A DNA stretch of 64,000 bases from Rhynchonema sp. JSB1_4. Lineage: Eukaryota; Nematoda; Chromadorea; Monhysterida; Xyalidae. Within the stretch, counting starts at the first letter, position 1. Each line of letters begins with the position of its first letter. The notes beneath the pieces were generated by a model that worked only from the letters and a program-made list of their open reading frames with translations, did no database searches and was not told the origin of the DNA. The DNA lies in assembly GCA_030248065.1 (NCBI GenBank), contig JASAMV010000676.1, positions 27,635 to 91,634 of the forward strand. Direction: 5' to 3'. The translations under genes were made by a program, and so were the position numbers. This document shows, in pieces, positions 46,501 through 58,275 of this stretch.

Positions 46501-49500
46501 GAAAGAAAGAGAAATGCATGTGTTTTTTAAAAACACGCTCTCCACCTCAGTGCGTAAATTCCCTGACTCCCAAAACATTTGTGTGTTGAACGATGTTGCT
46601 GTTCGCGTAAGCACGCAACAAATTGAGGTCAGCCAGCTGGAACTTGTCATCATGTCTCTCGGCCCAATCTCTTTCTTTTGTTTGCGAAAACCCGTATAAC
46701 CGGTGCATTTTTTAATCTGGGCAAGCAAGCTTTAAAAAGAGTCGTCTCATGAGCACGTGGCTGGACTATACATTTGGCTTACAACACTGTGGTCAAATCA
46801 AGTCGTCAAAACAAATCGTCAAGTCACATGCATTATTTCTCGCGTTCATTTGGGGCTCATGCATTTGCTCATGCTTGACTTGACGACTTGATTTAACGAC
46901 AATACTGTTAGCCATAAAATTTAACGCTTGCTCTCGTGTTTGCATGTTCCCGTGGAATGCGAAATAAAACTGAATTGAACTGAACCTTGCGACTTTCACA
47001 CAACGACAACAAACGTCGATTGCGGAGACATGCGACGATCTGGTCGGCTGCTTGACGCGTGACGAATGTGGGAAGACAGTCATACTGCACAACGAAACTT
47101 GATTTCCACCATTGGAAGTCTGAAAATTGGGTTGCAATTGTTGAAAGGTCAGATATAGGATAGGTGAGCACGAAGACAACCAAGCGAAATACACATGGAC
47201 AATGTCCCCGTCATCATGTCGGTAAGAAAGGTGCTGCTTGGATCGGATATCCCTTGGATGGGCTACACGCCGAAACCCCCAAGACACCAACCTTTGCCGT
47301 CCAGCTGCGGTGCATCCGAAATGTAGACGAACACATCACAGGGCGCAATGTGTGCGCTTTGATCATTCAACAACAGCGCAATAATGTTGACGTAGGATGC
47401 AACAATGTGTGCGACAAATGGGCGCAATAATTGATGGTGACTGGATTGGCATTGTAGACATTCAACGCATGTCGACAGCAGATGGGCAATGGCCTGCAAT
47501 ATGCGTCAAACGGCTGCTTGTTCCATAACTGCTAAAGCGAAGACCACTTGGCACGAAACGAATAACAGCTTCCCGAATTTGACAGAGCAAACGAATAAAA
47601 ACTGAATAAACCTGCGATTGATTTAAATTCTTTCGTCCGTCAAAACACCGTTCGCATCGTTGCAGCGTCAGATTCACAAATCTAACAGCCGGCAACCAGC
47701 GATCGACGAATGAGTGCACATCAGGCAATCGTTGCCAAGTCATACTGTCAGAATTGTACAATAATTGTTCGAAGGCGAATAGAAAGTCTTGCGTCGCGCT
47801 GAAAAACAGGCACAAGCTGTCAAAACGAGGATACACGTTATCCTCTTCAATGTGGTGGGTGGCCCTCCACTGGCATTCAACGATACTCGGGCTTCACCTT
47901 ATGTGCTGTCAACCTCCGACCCCCCATGGTGAATAGTAGGGATTGGAAGATATCGGGTATCAGGTACCGGCACCCAAAAAGTATCGGGTATCGGCATGTT
48001 TTCCAAGGTATCGGGTATTACACTTTTCGCGGTTAAAAACCAGTTCTCAAAAAGAGTTCTGCAGATATTCATTGTTTTACGACCAGAAAAACTTTCAAGT
48101 GTAGGTGCGAGCTATTTTCATGCTGCATGACACAACAACAGAGCCCGATTTTTATGAAAAAAATTGTTGCGCGCAGTACTCAATGGCCATCTCAAAAAAA
48201 TCCCGCGCGACGCTTGCCAAAAACCTCAGTTTTGCTATAAAAACGGTGTTCTTATTGGTATTTTGGGACTATCGGGTATCGGGTATCGGTATTTTCCAAG
48301 CATCGGGTATCGGGTATCAGCATACCCCCCCATTACCGATCCCCAGTGAATAGTGTTCGATAATGAGTGACCGAGACCAACCGAATATGCCAAGTTTCGA
48401 ACATGTCACCAACCATAGAGAGGGTGGCCTGCATATGAAAACAAAATAATTCTGACGGAAATAGTGCCCGACCTGAGCACATTCATGACGATCATGGATG
48501 ACGCCGACAGATCATCCAATCGATCGACCAATCGATGGATGGACGCCACTGTATTTGCCATGGTCAGTATCGGTTGCACACTCGATTGCACACACCAACG
48601 ACTGCTGTTCGGCGTGCACACGTCATTGCGAATGGTGAATTCGCACTCGAACTGTAACACGCAAATGGGATTGTGCAATGGCAATGTACTAGGTGACCCG
48701 TGTTTGGCTCATTATACTCGTCGATCGATGTACACCGTAATGGAAATCCACAAGACATGTTTTCTTATCATTTACAAACCTTTGACGGAGCAGTTCAGCA
48801 TTGATTGAGGGTTGTAAAGATTTGGATTTTATCGCAAAACACTTCCATTAACTTTGACTATGTTCAAACGTAACCCACCTTGTTCAACTGGAATAACCAC
48901 GATGGCACGGCGTGCATCGCGTATCGAGCGTATTTAATCAGAACATCACTGTTGATTTCGTAGACTCGTTCGTTGAGCTCAATATCGCATAAACGAACCT
49001 GACAAGATTTGTCCAGATAAAATGAATATGTAAATAGAATACAGTGCGAACAACTAAATTAAGAAAAAATCCCCAACCAAATCGCTGAATACGTTGTCAT
49101 CAAAATTATCCAGTGCAATATATTGCAGTGAATTCTTTGTTGGTAAATCACTCGCTTGCAAACAGCGAAGATGACTGAGAAACGACGATGTACTAGCGCT
49201 GGGATCTGGAATGAAAATAAGTTGTGTTGGTAACTGAAACTTTAATCAGAACAGAATTTAGTCCGTCTGATTCGCATCAGCGGGAATACAAAATGACGTG
49301 ATAATCTGTGCTCTTGAAGTATAGAAACATTGCACCAGCTATGTTAACACATTCATCAGTTTCAAGCTGTTGATGTTTCACTCACAAATGACCTTCTTTT
49401 TGTGGCAAAATAATATTGTTACGCCAGAGCATCATGAAATACGAAGGCAAACCTAGTTGCTTCACGCACAACAGCGCTCCATACGCCACCGACACGGATT

Positions 49501-49600
49501 TGTAGCCCAATATCTCTTCTGACAATGTTTCCAGTGCTTTGTACACATTTTGCTGGATGGTCCTGGGGACAGAGCTTTCAGGCTCAGAATCAGAAGACAT
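40515..49600 (-). CDS. gamma-tubulin complex component (Spc97/Spc98 family)
   Basis: Fourteen exons in compatible phase give 767 residues: 49393-49600, 49078-49205, 48879-48998, 48473-48651, 47612-47798, 47292-47493, 46986-47119, 46291-46400, 46011-46146, 45814-45945, 44934-45112, 44646-44799, 44339-44553, 40515-40734. The C-terminal Grip2 region (about residues 510-767) shows the family pattern: KVHWPVTLLVDDAQLRAHQ then RLFELMR, HTLHHEMQHVIRCIRTHL, and a final RFQSLATSIDFNCFY. In the middle, FVVQYDCLPTFVTRQAADQI and AIGDMIGPCVDAYRREI fit Grip1. Such proteins seat gamma-tubulin for microtubule nucleation at centrosomes. Sequence is divergent; I cannot choose between GCP2-like (GIP-2), GCP3-like (GIP-1) and others. 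An acceptor-like TTTTAG lies 7 bases before the ATG. The last intron (3.6 kb) contains genes on the other strand. Confidence 0.8.
41983..42692 (+). CDS. secreted cysteine-rich protein, IL-17-like cystine-knot candidate
   Basis: Three exons: 41983-42249, 42321-42378 and 42538-42692, giving 159 residues. A signal peptide (about residues 1-24, SVLVTLLSLILCQVQA) is followed by a Gln/Pro-rich linker (QPQPQQQQHG) and a domain with eight cysteines: RNC, MCAEC, RRC, GTCF, GDCR and VGVGCECRVKP. The end VxVGCxC is the hallmark of IL-17 cytokines, and the length and secretion fit. C. elegans has small IL-17-like genes. Other cystine-knot families (Spaetzle-like) are possible, and the upstream half does not align clearly. 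The gene lies inside the last intron of the minus-strand gamma-tubulin complex gene and has a decayed copy 1.2 kb downstream. Confidence 0.55.
43523..44000 (+). pseudogene. decayed second copy of the IL-17-like gene
   Basis: Exon-1-like sequence begins with an ATG and signal-peptide frame (MRLVARLLLLSISLSC) that stops at 43580. The mature part (EQCYGQGTEIPHDPEY, QFGFDYEPSE) continues in another frame. Where the intact gene has the donor GTTAGA after EPS, this copy has GAGAAC, so the splice site is lost. Exon-2-like sequence follows an acceptor near 43776 (RVRKRV), with Tyr replacing the Cys of RRC. Exon-3-like sequence near 43956 reads VGVGCEYRVKP, where the intact gene has GCEC. At least four independent lesions argue for a pseudogene. 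Confidence 0.65.
45252..45632. mobile_element. hAT-like MITE, CAGTGTAGTTCCTG family (intronic)
   Basis: The ends are CAGTGTAGTTCCTG and its inverse, with subterminal GGAGGGGGAGATAG repeats. The flanking 8-mers gaaccaag and caactaag match at 6 of 8 positions, so this is an older insertion. It lies in an intron of the gamma-tubulin complex gene. Younger relatives are at 57372, 59232 and 62565. Confidence 0.7.
47937..48345. mobile_element. MITE with GGGTATCGGGTATC subrepeats (intronic)
   Basis: The ends are TAGGGATTGG and CCGATCCCCA, flanked by an 8-base duplication gtgaatag (47929-47936 and 48346-48353). Both subterminal regions carry GGGTATCGGGTATC units. The element lies in an intron of the gamma-tubulin complex gene. 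Confidence 0.72.
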
Positions 49601-49833
49601 TTTGGTGCTAAAATTATATACAGTAGTTATTTTGCGTATAGCACACTTTTGTTAAAAACAGAAGTTCGCAAAAAGGAAAAAATGGCAATTGACATTGTGA
49701 TATCAAACGTGCAACAGTGCACATTCGTGGAACAACCACAAAAACAGCGACAGCGACAAGTATTGGATCTGATAACTTTTATCCACGGCCAAAATTCAAT
49801 TGCATTGCAAATTACGAGAATATGTAACAAAAC

Positions 49834-52800
49834 TCAACTCCCAACTTCACTAAACAGTAAATATTGCTTGATACAATCAGGAATACTTAACGAGTTCAAA
49901 CAACCCTGTCTGACTATAGTGCATGGTGGAATGTTGTGCAGCACAGTCAACCGGCATAAATAGGACAACTTGGGCACACAGCTTGCGTTGATATCTGCAA
50001 TGATGAAATGAACAGCTTAGAAATTTTAATGTGGAGATCTATTTTGCGTGAAGCATCAAGTTTCTTACACTGTGAATTTTACAGTGATTGCAGGCATAAC
50101 CTAAAAATAAAAAAACAACATAGAACAAGTTTCATGATCTAACCTTCCAATTTTTCGATCAACAAGCGCCACGTTTGACAGCAGTTGGGCAGACGTGGTA
50201 CGAAATGAGCGAGTAACGAACAAAGTTTCAGCACGTCCTGCAAGAATAGTTTTACTTGATTGATGATAACAAGTCAGAACTGGGGCAGTCAAGAGACTAC
50301 TAAAACCGCACTTCAAATAAAAACTGTTACATCAAAATAGAAAATAAACCACCCACATGTTCGCTGAACAAGCTGCACAATTCGTCGACAAGCGAATAGC
50401 CATTGTTTTGCTTGCACGAACACCAATTCTCGATACGGGGTGACACGCCGGCCTAAATTTATGAAAAATGATTCCGAATTCAGTGGTTCAAAACAGCCAC
50501 TTTATATTTGTGCACAACTATCGCTCATGGCTACGGCTTTGGTACGAAAACTCCAAGTTTACCCCGAAATTTCAGTCGATGTTTCACATACAATAGACTA
50601 CACAATCAAATTCTACTTCCGATACATGGTCTCAGCAACCGTGGGTGAGCACAACACCACAACCAATTCACCTTCAACAAGACAATCAATTGTGCAATAA
50701 ACAATGGATGCACAGCCACCAGTATTGTGTCGGGCACGTGATGCACTGAATTTGCACTGACGACGCTTGGATCGGCACCGCTGGCCAGAAATAGATGCAG
50801 CAAATCGGGCTGTTGACGTTTGTAGACCGAGATGACGATCGGGGAGAAACAGTCGGCTGTTGTGTAGACGGACTGAGCACCGGACTGCAGCAGGATGGGA
50901 ACCTGTTGTAATTGAATTGTAAATCGTCGTTGATGCCTGTCGAACCAGACACCTTTTAGGCGCCTTTTGCACTTAAAATTTCAGAGTTGTACCTGAAAAA
51001 TTGGAAGGCTAGGTGCAAGCTGCACCTAGACATTTGAACACCAACGTGTTCCTTACTTGCGATTATCACCCTTTTTCTGGCTGCAACGTGTAAAAAACGT
51101 GCAAAAATTCTGCTGAGAAAAAAAGAGAAAATAAATAAGCCAGGCAGCACGACATATGACGACAAAAATGACTGTTTCCAACAAATTAGAAAAACAACCC
51201 GAACCCCACCATATCCTCGCGCCCTTTCATGGTGGCTCTGCCCAACGGCGTAACATTGGGTCGATGGAACAACGGTTTGAGATATTCGAATGAGGTGACG
51301 ATGTTGTGCGTCTCACGTGACTGACGTTCAAGGGGCAAACCGGCCTCGATCAGACGATGCAGACATTCAAAGGCGTTTCGCTCCACTGCCTGCAAAATGA
51401 CATTACGTTGCTATTTATGAACTGTTTGCGAAACACTTTGTCAATAGTTAATTGAACTTTGTGATTATCATGGCAAGTTGAAGGGATTGATTCATACTGA
51501 TTGTGCAACCAGCACGTGAAACGTAAGAACCCGCAGTTGATTTTTTAATTTCGCTTGCGGACTGCCTATTATGACTGCTTTGTGGAAAGTCAAAAGTAAC
51601 AGACCGTTGCACCCCAGTCCCCAATAAATAACTCGGTAAATAACTGGGAGTAGTCCCACTCTCACGCCACTGGTGTTCAGACAAAGACAACTAGACAAAA
51701 CGAAGCAGTTTTACTGCAAATTCCTGTGGCTGGGCCACTGCCAGTGAAACATAAACGCAACGCAAACAGGTGTTTTTGTTGCTCGCAGCTCTCTTTTACT
51801 TTTGTTCGAACGAAGCAAGTTCACCTGCATTACTGGATCTTCAGCCGATTCATTGATTGCATTTATATTTGAATGTGCCAGCATGATGTCCAGACATCTC
51901 CAATGATTGTGACGCACTGCGGGCACAACTGGATGTACCTGTTGGAGGATAAAATTGTTCGAACAAATTCAAAATTACGTTATTCTGATAAAACACGATT
52001 GTGTTAGACAACGATTATTTCAAAATCCAATGAGACCATACCTGATCTTCAGTGGTCACAACATCGACATGAGCTCCATTATCGATCAGCAGTTGCAAAA
52101 TCCCATCATAGCCCTCTTGTGCAGCAATGTACACGGTTGTGGCACCGTCACTGGTGCAAGTGTTGATGAAATCGCCAAGTTGAGATTCTGGAAATATTTT
52201 TTAATATACATACATACGTCGTTCAGACAAACGTAAGTGTAATGTCAGTTGCTTTGTTGTGGTTGCTTGCACACGATGAAATAGCAAAGTCAACTTCCCT
52301 CCCATGAAAACCCCATTTGAATCAGTACTGGCGTTGAAACATCAACGTCACAGTGCTGGCTGATGAATTAACCCTCGATTTTTACAAACCATGATGTCAA
52401 ATGTTTCACAACATTCGATGTCACTCACCAGGACACAATCTGATCAGTTCCTTCACAGCATCAATACGTCCGTATTGCACGGCCACAAACAAACACGTCA
52501 GGCCATCATCGTCACGCGCAAACAGATCGGCCCCGTGTTGTCGCAGTGGCTGCAGCGCTGGCACAAAGCCGTGACATGCTGCCTCGTGCAGAACCTGGGC
52601 ATTTGATTTTAGTGACAAACACGTTCTCTCACAATAATTATGCGGTTAACTGGTCATCTATCCGACCCATTCGCGCGTCTGAATAAATGCATCTGGTCAC
52701 CAAAAGACACCCGTTACAATCTCGATCACCGCTATGTCTATGTTTCCATTTCAAACACACAAATCTGTGCCCAAGAGCCCAACCGTCCAATTATTCCAAT

Positions 52801-54385
52801 AGGGCAGTTTCGGATCTGCGCCATGATTGAGCAACATCGTGACAAACTCAATGGATCGATGTTGCAACGAGGCCATCAGCGGGTACATGGCATCGGCCGA
52901 ACCTAAATTCGGGTCAGCTCCAATCAACAACAATTGTTCGGCGGCTTTGAAGTGGCCTTTCTGACACGCCAGTATCAACGCGGTCGTACCGTCGTGCGCT
53001 TGACCGTTGACGATTGGGCTCGCATCTATAGTTATGGTGTCTGTTTAGTTGAGAGGATGATGCAAAAACAACTCGGTGCAGCACATCTAGTATTCCAGAT
53101 TTCTGCTTGGCAAAACACAAACCTTCGCAAGTTGCCAACAATTCAAGGCATTCGTGGTGATTACTGAACGCGGCCTCGTGCACAGGATACCTGAAAATTT
53201 ATTGAGCAATTGGGCGTAGGTAAGCACAACTTTTCAAACAAGTAATGAAGGAATTAACTCAAGTATACTTGCGAAGAGAAGCCCGTTCTTTATATTTTGC
53301 GAAAAAAAAAACGAAAAAATTTCCAGCGGATAAATTTCCGCTGCAGTATCAAATAACACGTGTAGGGTATTGGGTATATCTTGTCCCCAAAGACTGATGT
53401 GTGTGAAGGATAATGCAAAAAACACAATGTGCCACTGAAGGTATGGAAACTGCTCAAGATCTTTGAGTTCGATTCGGTTCTACTGGGGTTAAAGGTCGGG
53501 GGGGGGACCCGACAGCCGACATTTGAGAAAAAAAAGCCGACACCCGACACATTGTAGTGGCAGCCAAATGGTTGCAAGGTACCCTTGGGGGGATGGACCC
53601 AGATGGTTGCAAGGTACCCCCTACCGCCCTACCCAGCCTCCGGAAGGTTGAAAGGTACCTCCTAAGGGAAGGAAAAAAGGGTGTTTTTTGCATGCATTAT
53701 ACTGCAAAATTGGCCAAAAATTTGGCACTTTTTTGCATTTTGGCCGCAAATCTGGCTAAAATGGCTATTATATGGAGGCTTGCGCGCCACAAAGGGGTCA
53801 GCGAATTAATACAGCCCCCCCCCGGAATCGAGATCCCTCCTATACAGTAGTGTATTGAGGCTTGATAGTTATGCACAGGTACATGCATGCACGTTTGTTG
53901 TTCGTTTAAAGCATATAATACACCTCTTATTGATGAACAGACACGACTAAATGCGATTATAAGCGAAAAAACATCCTTTCAAACCCCCTTTAGGGGTTTT
54001 TGGGAGCTTTTCTGGGAACAATTTTTCAGATTCGGGTCAGTGAATTAATAGAGCCCCCCGGAATATAGCCCCCAAAATGGGGTCAGTGAATTAATAGAGC
54101 CCCTCGTATTTTGGTTCTTACGGTAGGTAGGTATTCTATTTCCGACAATACGGTTAATTACTGACCCACTACCCACCCACTGGGCTAAAAAACGGACAAA
54201 GTTTTCCGTTTTTCACGAAAAAAAAACCGTAGAATTAACCATCCGCGATTGTCTCTCACGTCAACGGGACATCCTGCATCGATCATCGATTTTAGACCGT
54301 CGATATCGCCAACTCTGCACGCCAGACCGACCTTGGAACACGCGCCAATTAAGCTCGGCGTAAAATACGCCTCAGAAAAGTCCAT
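49834..54385 (-). CDS. asb-3: ASB3 orthologue: ankyrin repeat and SOCS box protein
   Basis: Eleven exons in compatible phase give 547 residues (human ASB3 is 518): 54240-54385, 53123-53190, 52784-53025, 52429-52594, 52042-52187, 51825-51938, 51210-51389, 50672-50902, 50357-50452, 50144-50237, 49834-49994. The start MDFSEAY, then VDVRDNRGWYPVHEAA, follows human ASB3 closely. Ankyrin repeats fill about residues 15-430 (DGTTALILACQKGHFKAAEQ, VLHEAACHGF, ATTVYIAAQEGYDGILQLL). The SOCS box at about 500-545 reads VPKLSYLCRLTVL and LSIPDCIKQYLLF. ASB3 is a substrate receptor of a CUL5/Elongin B-C ubiquitin ligase. Intron 1 is filled with transposon debris. The stop is 233 bases upstream of the gamma-tubulin complex ATG on the same strand. 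Confidence 0.92.
53455..54135. repeat. composite of DNA-element fragments in asb-3 intron 1
   Basis: A piece with CCGACACCCGAC motifs (53500-53550) is followed by a segment with GGTTGCAAGGTACCC repeats and then by a right-hand part of the CCGTAAAAACC-ended family (CAGTGAATTAATAGAGCCCC motifs, ending TTCTTACGG near 54123). It contains a fragment also found at 2205-2265 and 57110-57300 (TACAGTAGTGTATT...). No gene lies inside. Confidence 0.6.
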
Positions 54386-54509
54386 TTTGGATGTTCATCC
54401 TTGTTAGGTGGTCCGACACCGAAGTCCTCTCCGTCCGACAGTACAAAACTTTTTAAATCGGGTTCAGTTTTTGCGGCCGTTTTACGTTACGGTCAGCCCA
54501 GAGTTCGGT

Positions 54510-55220
54510 GGGAAACAAAAGGAAAAAATATTCGTTTTTTCCTCGGAAAAAAATGGTACCCAAAGAAAAGGAAAAAATATAGGAAAAAATGAAGCAGTAG
54601 GAAAAAACGTTATTTTTTAGGAAAAAAACGAAAAATCGAAAGGAAAAACCTCTGTCCAGCAAAAAAATGAAATTTCCGAAAATGGTGAAATTGAGACGAT
54701 TGAGAGTTGAGTTTGAGTAGTTCGTTTTCCATTCCATTTCATTTGTCATTAGTGTCTTTTTCTTGTGTGTGAAGTTTTGTTTCTTTTGTGTTGGGGCGAT
54801 ATCTTGCTGCAAGTGCATTAAAAACTATAAAATTTTATGTTTGAAGCTCAGTCTGAGAACATGAATGTGGTGAATTGACGAGGTCATGTCATTGTCCTCA
54901 GAAACAGCTGTTTCCTATCCTATCTCGTTGTGATTATTCATGACTGAATTTCTTTGTTTCAGCACGGGATTAGGATTTTGGCATTGGCAGGCGGCTGTGC
55001 GACGACGAAAAACAGGGTTTACCCGTGTGTCATGCAAATAAATGCTGTTTCACACAGAGATAGTAAGAAAAAAAATGAAAAAAAATTTCATTTTTTTCCT
55101 TTTTTCCGAGGAAAAAAATGGCAATCAAAAAAAGGAAACAAAAAAAATGAAAAAATGGTGATCGAGGAAAAAAAAGAAAAAAATGAGCATTTTTTTCGAA
55201 AAAAATGGTGCTCACTCGGT
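54510..55220. repeat. GGAAAAAAATGG / TTTTTTTCC low-complexity blocks
   Basis: Two blocks (54510-54660 and 55050-55220) are built from GGAAAAAA and TTTTTTCC words, separated by about 400 bases of ordinary sequence. Similar blocks occur at 57950-58140 and 63690-63800, so they appear to be a dispersed repeat rather than a local slip. No gene is recognised here; this is upstream of asb-3. Confidence 0.55.
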
Positions 55221-55591
55221 AAAAACGTTGTCACAGACCCTGCAAAGGCGCCCGATCGCCAAAAATCGCAACGGAGTATTTTCGAGGGCGCTAATTTTCA
55301 CTGATTTAATTGTCGGCAATGTCGCAAAACGGTGGTGGGAGGCGACCGTCAAAGGCATCCAGTAATTTCACCATTGTGCCCAAAAGTGGTCAACAAAAGC
55401 GAGACCAGCGCAAATGTGTGAATTGTGTACAAGCTTGTTGTTCATAATATTACTACCGTATTGTCGGAAATAGAACCCCCCAAAAATTGACGCCCCCCCA
55501 ACAATAGAACCCCCCTAAAATCAGAAGAACCCAAAAATTAAGAAGAAAAAATTACACCGAATTTGGAACCCTCTCGGGAAATGGTGAAAAC

Positions 55592-55998
55592 CAGAGGTGG
55601 GAATCGGGCCGGCCCGGCCCGGCACGGCCCGACGTTCGGGCCGGGCCGGGCCGAGGTTTCCGGCCCGAACGGTCGGGCCGGGCCGACTTTTCGGAATGTC
55701 GGGGCGGGCCGGGCCGGGGTGGCCGGCCCGAAAAGGCCCGACATCATCGAATTTCAATAAAAAATCGTAATTTTTTAGGCTAAATTTGCCAAAATTTCTC
55801 GCGATTCTGCAAATTAGTACCGACTTCCATGATTATCAGGTATTTTTAAACCAAAAAACAGTAATTTTTGCACCAAAAAAATTGCTTCAAAATATCATCA
55901 GAAAAAGTCGGGCCGAAAAAATCGGGCCGGGCCGGGCCGACTTTTTTCCAAGTCGGGCCGGGCCGGGCCGAGGTAACCCGGCCCGATTACCACCTCTG
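55592..55998. mobile_element. hAT-like MITE, CAGAGGTGGGAATC family
   Basis: The ends CAGAGGTGGGAATCGGGCC and GGCCCGATTACCACCTCTG are flanked by gtgaaaac on both sides (55584-55591 and 55999-56006). Subterminal sequence is GGGCCGGGCC repeats. Related fragments are near 58939-59055, 62415-62555 and 63628-63680. Confidence 0.8.
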
Positions 55999-56005
55999 GT
56001 GAAAA

Positions 56006-56341
56006 CATAGTAGTGGCTGGGGGGGGGGGTTGGGGGGTTGAGTACTTACCTCTCACAACTCCAAATCATACCTCTCACAAGCAATTTTATACCTTTTTAA
56101 GGCAAAAATCGGTGTTTTTCGACCTTATTTTCCCAAAAATCGCGCAAACCCACCCATAATACCTATTTTTAGGCGATTTTCGGCGAAAATTTTGAAAAAG
56201 CACTATTTTTACCTCAATTTTTGGCCAAAATTGTATCACAAAAACGGTGTTTTTTTGGGTGACCAAAATCATACCTCTCACGCTTCCGGTCCCAACCCCG
56301 CATCATACTTACCTCCCACACATGGGCCTGCCACTACACTG
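56006..56341. mobile_element. hAT-like MITE, CAGTGTAGTGGCAGG family
   Basis: The ends are CATAGTAGTGGC (one mutated) and GCCTGCCACTACACTG, flanked by ggtgaaaa (55998-56005 and 56342-56349). It carries ATACCTCTCAC subrepeats. A related truncated copy in the opposite orientation starts at 61635. It is inserted directly against the previous element, so their target duplications overlap. Confidence 0.75.
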
Positions 56342-56390
56342 GGTGAAAACAATTTTTTGAAAATGATCGAGCAAAAAAACAGAACCCCCG

Positions 56391-56764
56391 CAGTGCTGTG
56401 GCTGGGGGGGGGGGGGGGGGGGGGGGGGTGGGGGTCCCCCCCAATGGTACCCTACCCGCCCCGGCCTGGTACGCTACCCCCCTACCCGCCCCGCTCTTGT
56501 ACCCTACCCCCCTACCCGCCCCGCCCTGGTACCCTAACCGCCCCGATTTTTACCCCCGCGATATATGCACTTTTTAGTACATAAAAACAGGCACCCGAAA
56601 AAACTTGTGTTGTACCCTACCCGCCCCGAAAAATCTTCCCCCCTCCCCCCCCCCCCCAAACCGGATTTCCCCCCCCCAAAATCCCAGGTACACTACCCCC
56701 CTACCCGCCCCGATTTTTTCCACCTATGTACCCTACCCGCCCCGCAAAAGTAGCCACAGCACTG
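56391..56764. mobile_element. hAT-like MITE, CAGTGCTGTGGC family, copy 2
   Basis: The ends are CAGTGCTGTGGC and GCCACAGCACTG, with the 8-base duplication aacccccg (56383-56390 and 56765-56772). Subterminal repeats are TACCCTACCCGCCCCG. It contains a run of about 25 G with one interruption. It is the same family as 2500-2946. Confidence 0.82.
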
Positions 56765-57029
56765 AACCCCCGTATTCTATTTCCGACAATACGGTATATA
56801 AAAGTCTTTTACTGCAGATTTATACCCCAAAAAAACACCCAATTATGGCCACAAAAACCCGCACGCAGTCATTTTAGGGTATTTTTGGGACAATTTTTAG
56901 AAATTTTGGGCAGTGAAAAAATACAACCCCCAAAAATAGAGCCCCCCTAAACAATACCGCCCCCTTAAAAAGGGGTCAGTGAAGAATACAAGCCCCCCTT
57001 TATTTTAGGGAATACGGTAACTCAGTGTA

Positions 57030-57835
57030 GTTCCTGGGGGGAGGGGGGGCCAATTAATAGAGCCCCCCCCCCGGAATAGAGCCCCCCCCCTAAGTAACAT
57101 CCCCTATACAGTAGTGTATTAAGGCGTGGTGGTACATAGGTACATTTATGCACGTTTGTTGTTCGTTCAGAGCACATAATACGCCTCTTATTGACGATTA
57201 GACACGAATAAATGCGATTACAAGCGAAAAAACATCCTTTCAAACCCCTTTTTAGGGGTTTTTGGGGGTATTTCTGGGAACAATTTTTTCAGGTTCGGGT
57301 CAGTGAATTAATAGAGGCCCCCCCGGAATAGAGCCCCCCCGTAATAGAGCCCCCCCAAAATGGGGCCAGTGCAGTGTAGTTCCTGGGGGGGGGGGGGCCG
57401 GGGGCCCCCCCCCCTCGGGTACGTCTGTTCCCCCTCCGAGGTACGCCTGCCCCACTGTTCCCCCTCCGGGTACGTCTGCTCCCCCAATTTTTTCCTAAAA
57501 TGGGCAAATTTAGGCCTAAAATAGGCATTTTTAGGCCAAAAATAGGTAAACTTTAAGTGAAACCTCCAAAAAAACGCCAAAATACCCTTTTTATAGGGGA
57601 TTTTTCGCAAAAGAAGGCAAAAATAGTCCAATTTTTCGACCTCAAAAAATGACTTTTTTCCGTCCCCCCCCCCAAATTGGGACTTCCCCCCCCCCCCCCC
57701 CCCCCCCCAGGTAGGTACGTCTGTTCCCCCTCCGAAAATAGTGGAGGGTACGTCTGTTCCCCCTCCGGACCAGGAACTACACTGGGCCAGTGAATTAATA
57801 GAGCCCCCCCTTCTATTTAGGTTTTTACGGTATTT
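57030..57835. mobile_element. CCGTAAAAACC-family element, truncated, with insertion
   Basis: It carries AATTAATAGAGCCCCCC repeats and ends GGTTTTTACGGTA near 57833. A leftover CAGTGTAGTTCCTGG end at 57023 abuts its left side. The sequence at 57110-57330 is the uninterrupted form of the target sites filled at 2268 and 3609. A hAT-like element (57372-57784) is inserted near its right end. Confidence 0.65.
57372..57784. mobile_element. hAT-like MITE, CAGTGTAGTTCCTG family, copy 2
   Basis: The ends are CAGTGTAGTTCCTGG and CCAGGAACTACACTG, with the exact 8-base duplication ggccagtg (57364-57371 and 57785-57792). Subterminal repeats are GTACGTCTGTTCCCCCTCCG. The sequence is very close to 62565-62975, suggesting recent activity. 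Confidence 0.83.
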
Positions 57836-58275
57836 TCGTTTCTGAGCGAGAGCGTTCCAAATCCGGTGTTATTTTCGATCGATATTCCGAGGGGGCTCTA
57901 TTCCGTGGGGGGCTCTATTTAGGTTTTTACGGTATTCGGAAAGAAAATGAGGGAAAATTTTTTTCCAAACTCTCACTTCTCACAGACAAAAATACAAATA
58001 GCTTTTTTTCATCTCAAACTGGCTGTTTTTTCATTATGGAAAAAAATAGTAGCAAAAAATGGTCATTGAGAAAATCAAAAAAATTTTCTTTCCTTTTTTT
58101 CCTATTAGGGGAAAAAATGAGCAAAAATTTTTTTTCCGAACTCTGCTGGGTCAGCCTCAGCCAGCGTTAATGGAAAACGAAAACAAAAAGAAAAATTCGC
58201 GGAAAAATGACCATGACGCATTTTGGGAAAAGCTTGGACAGTTTCAAAATAGACTTCCCTCTACCCCTTTTTCTC

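Noticed and set aside
49947..50100. Alternative C-terminus of asb-3 with paired CxxC motifs, using a 32-base exon
   Set aside because: Splicing exon 50144-50237 directly to 49994 gives a clear SOCS box in the correct phase, as in ASB3.
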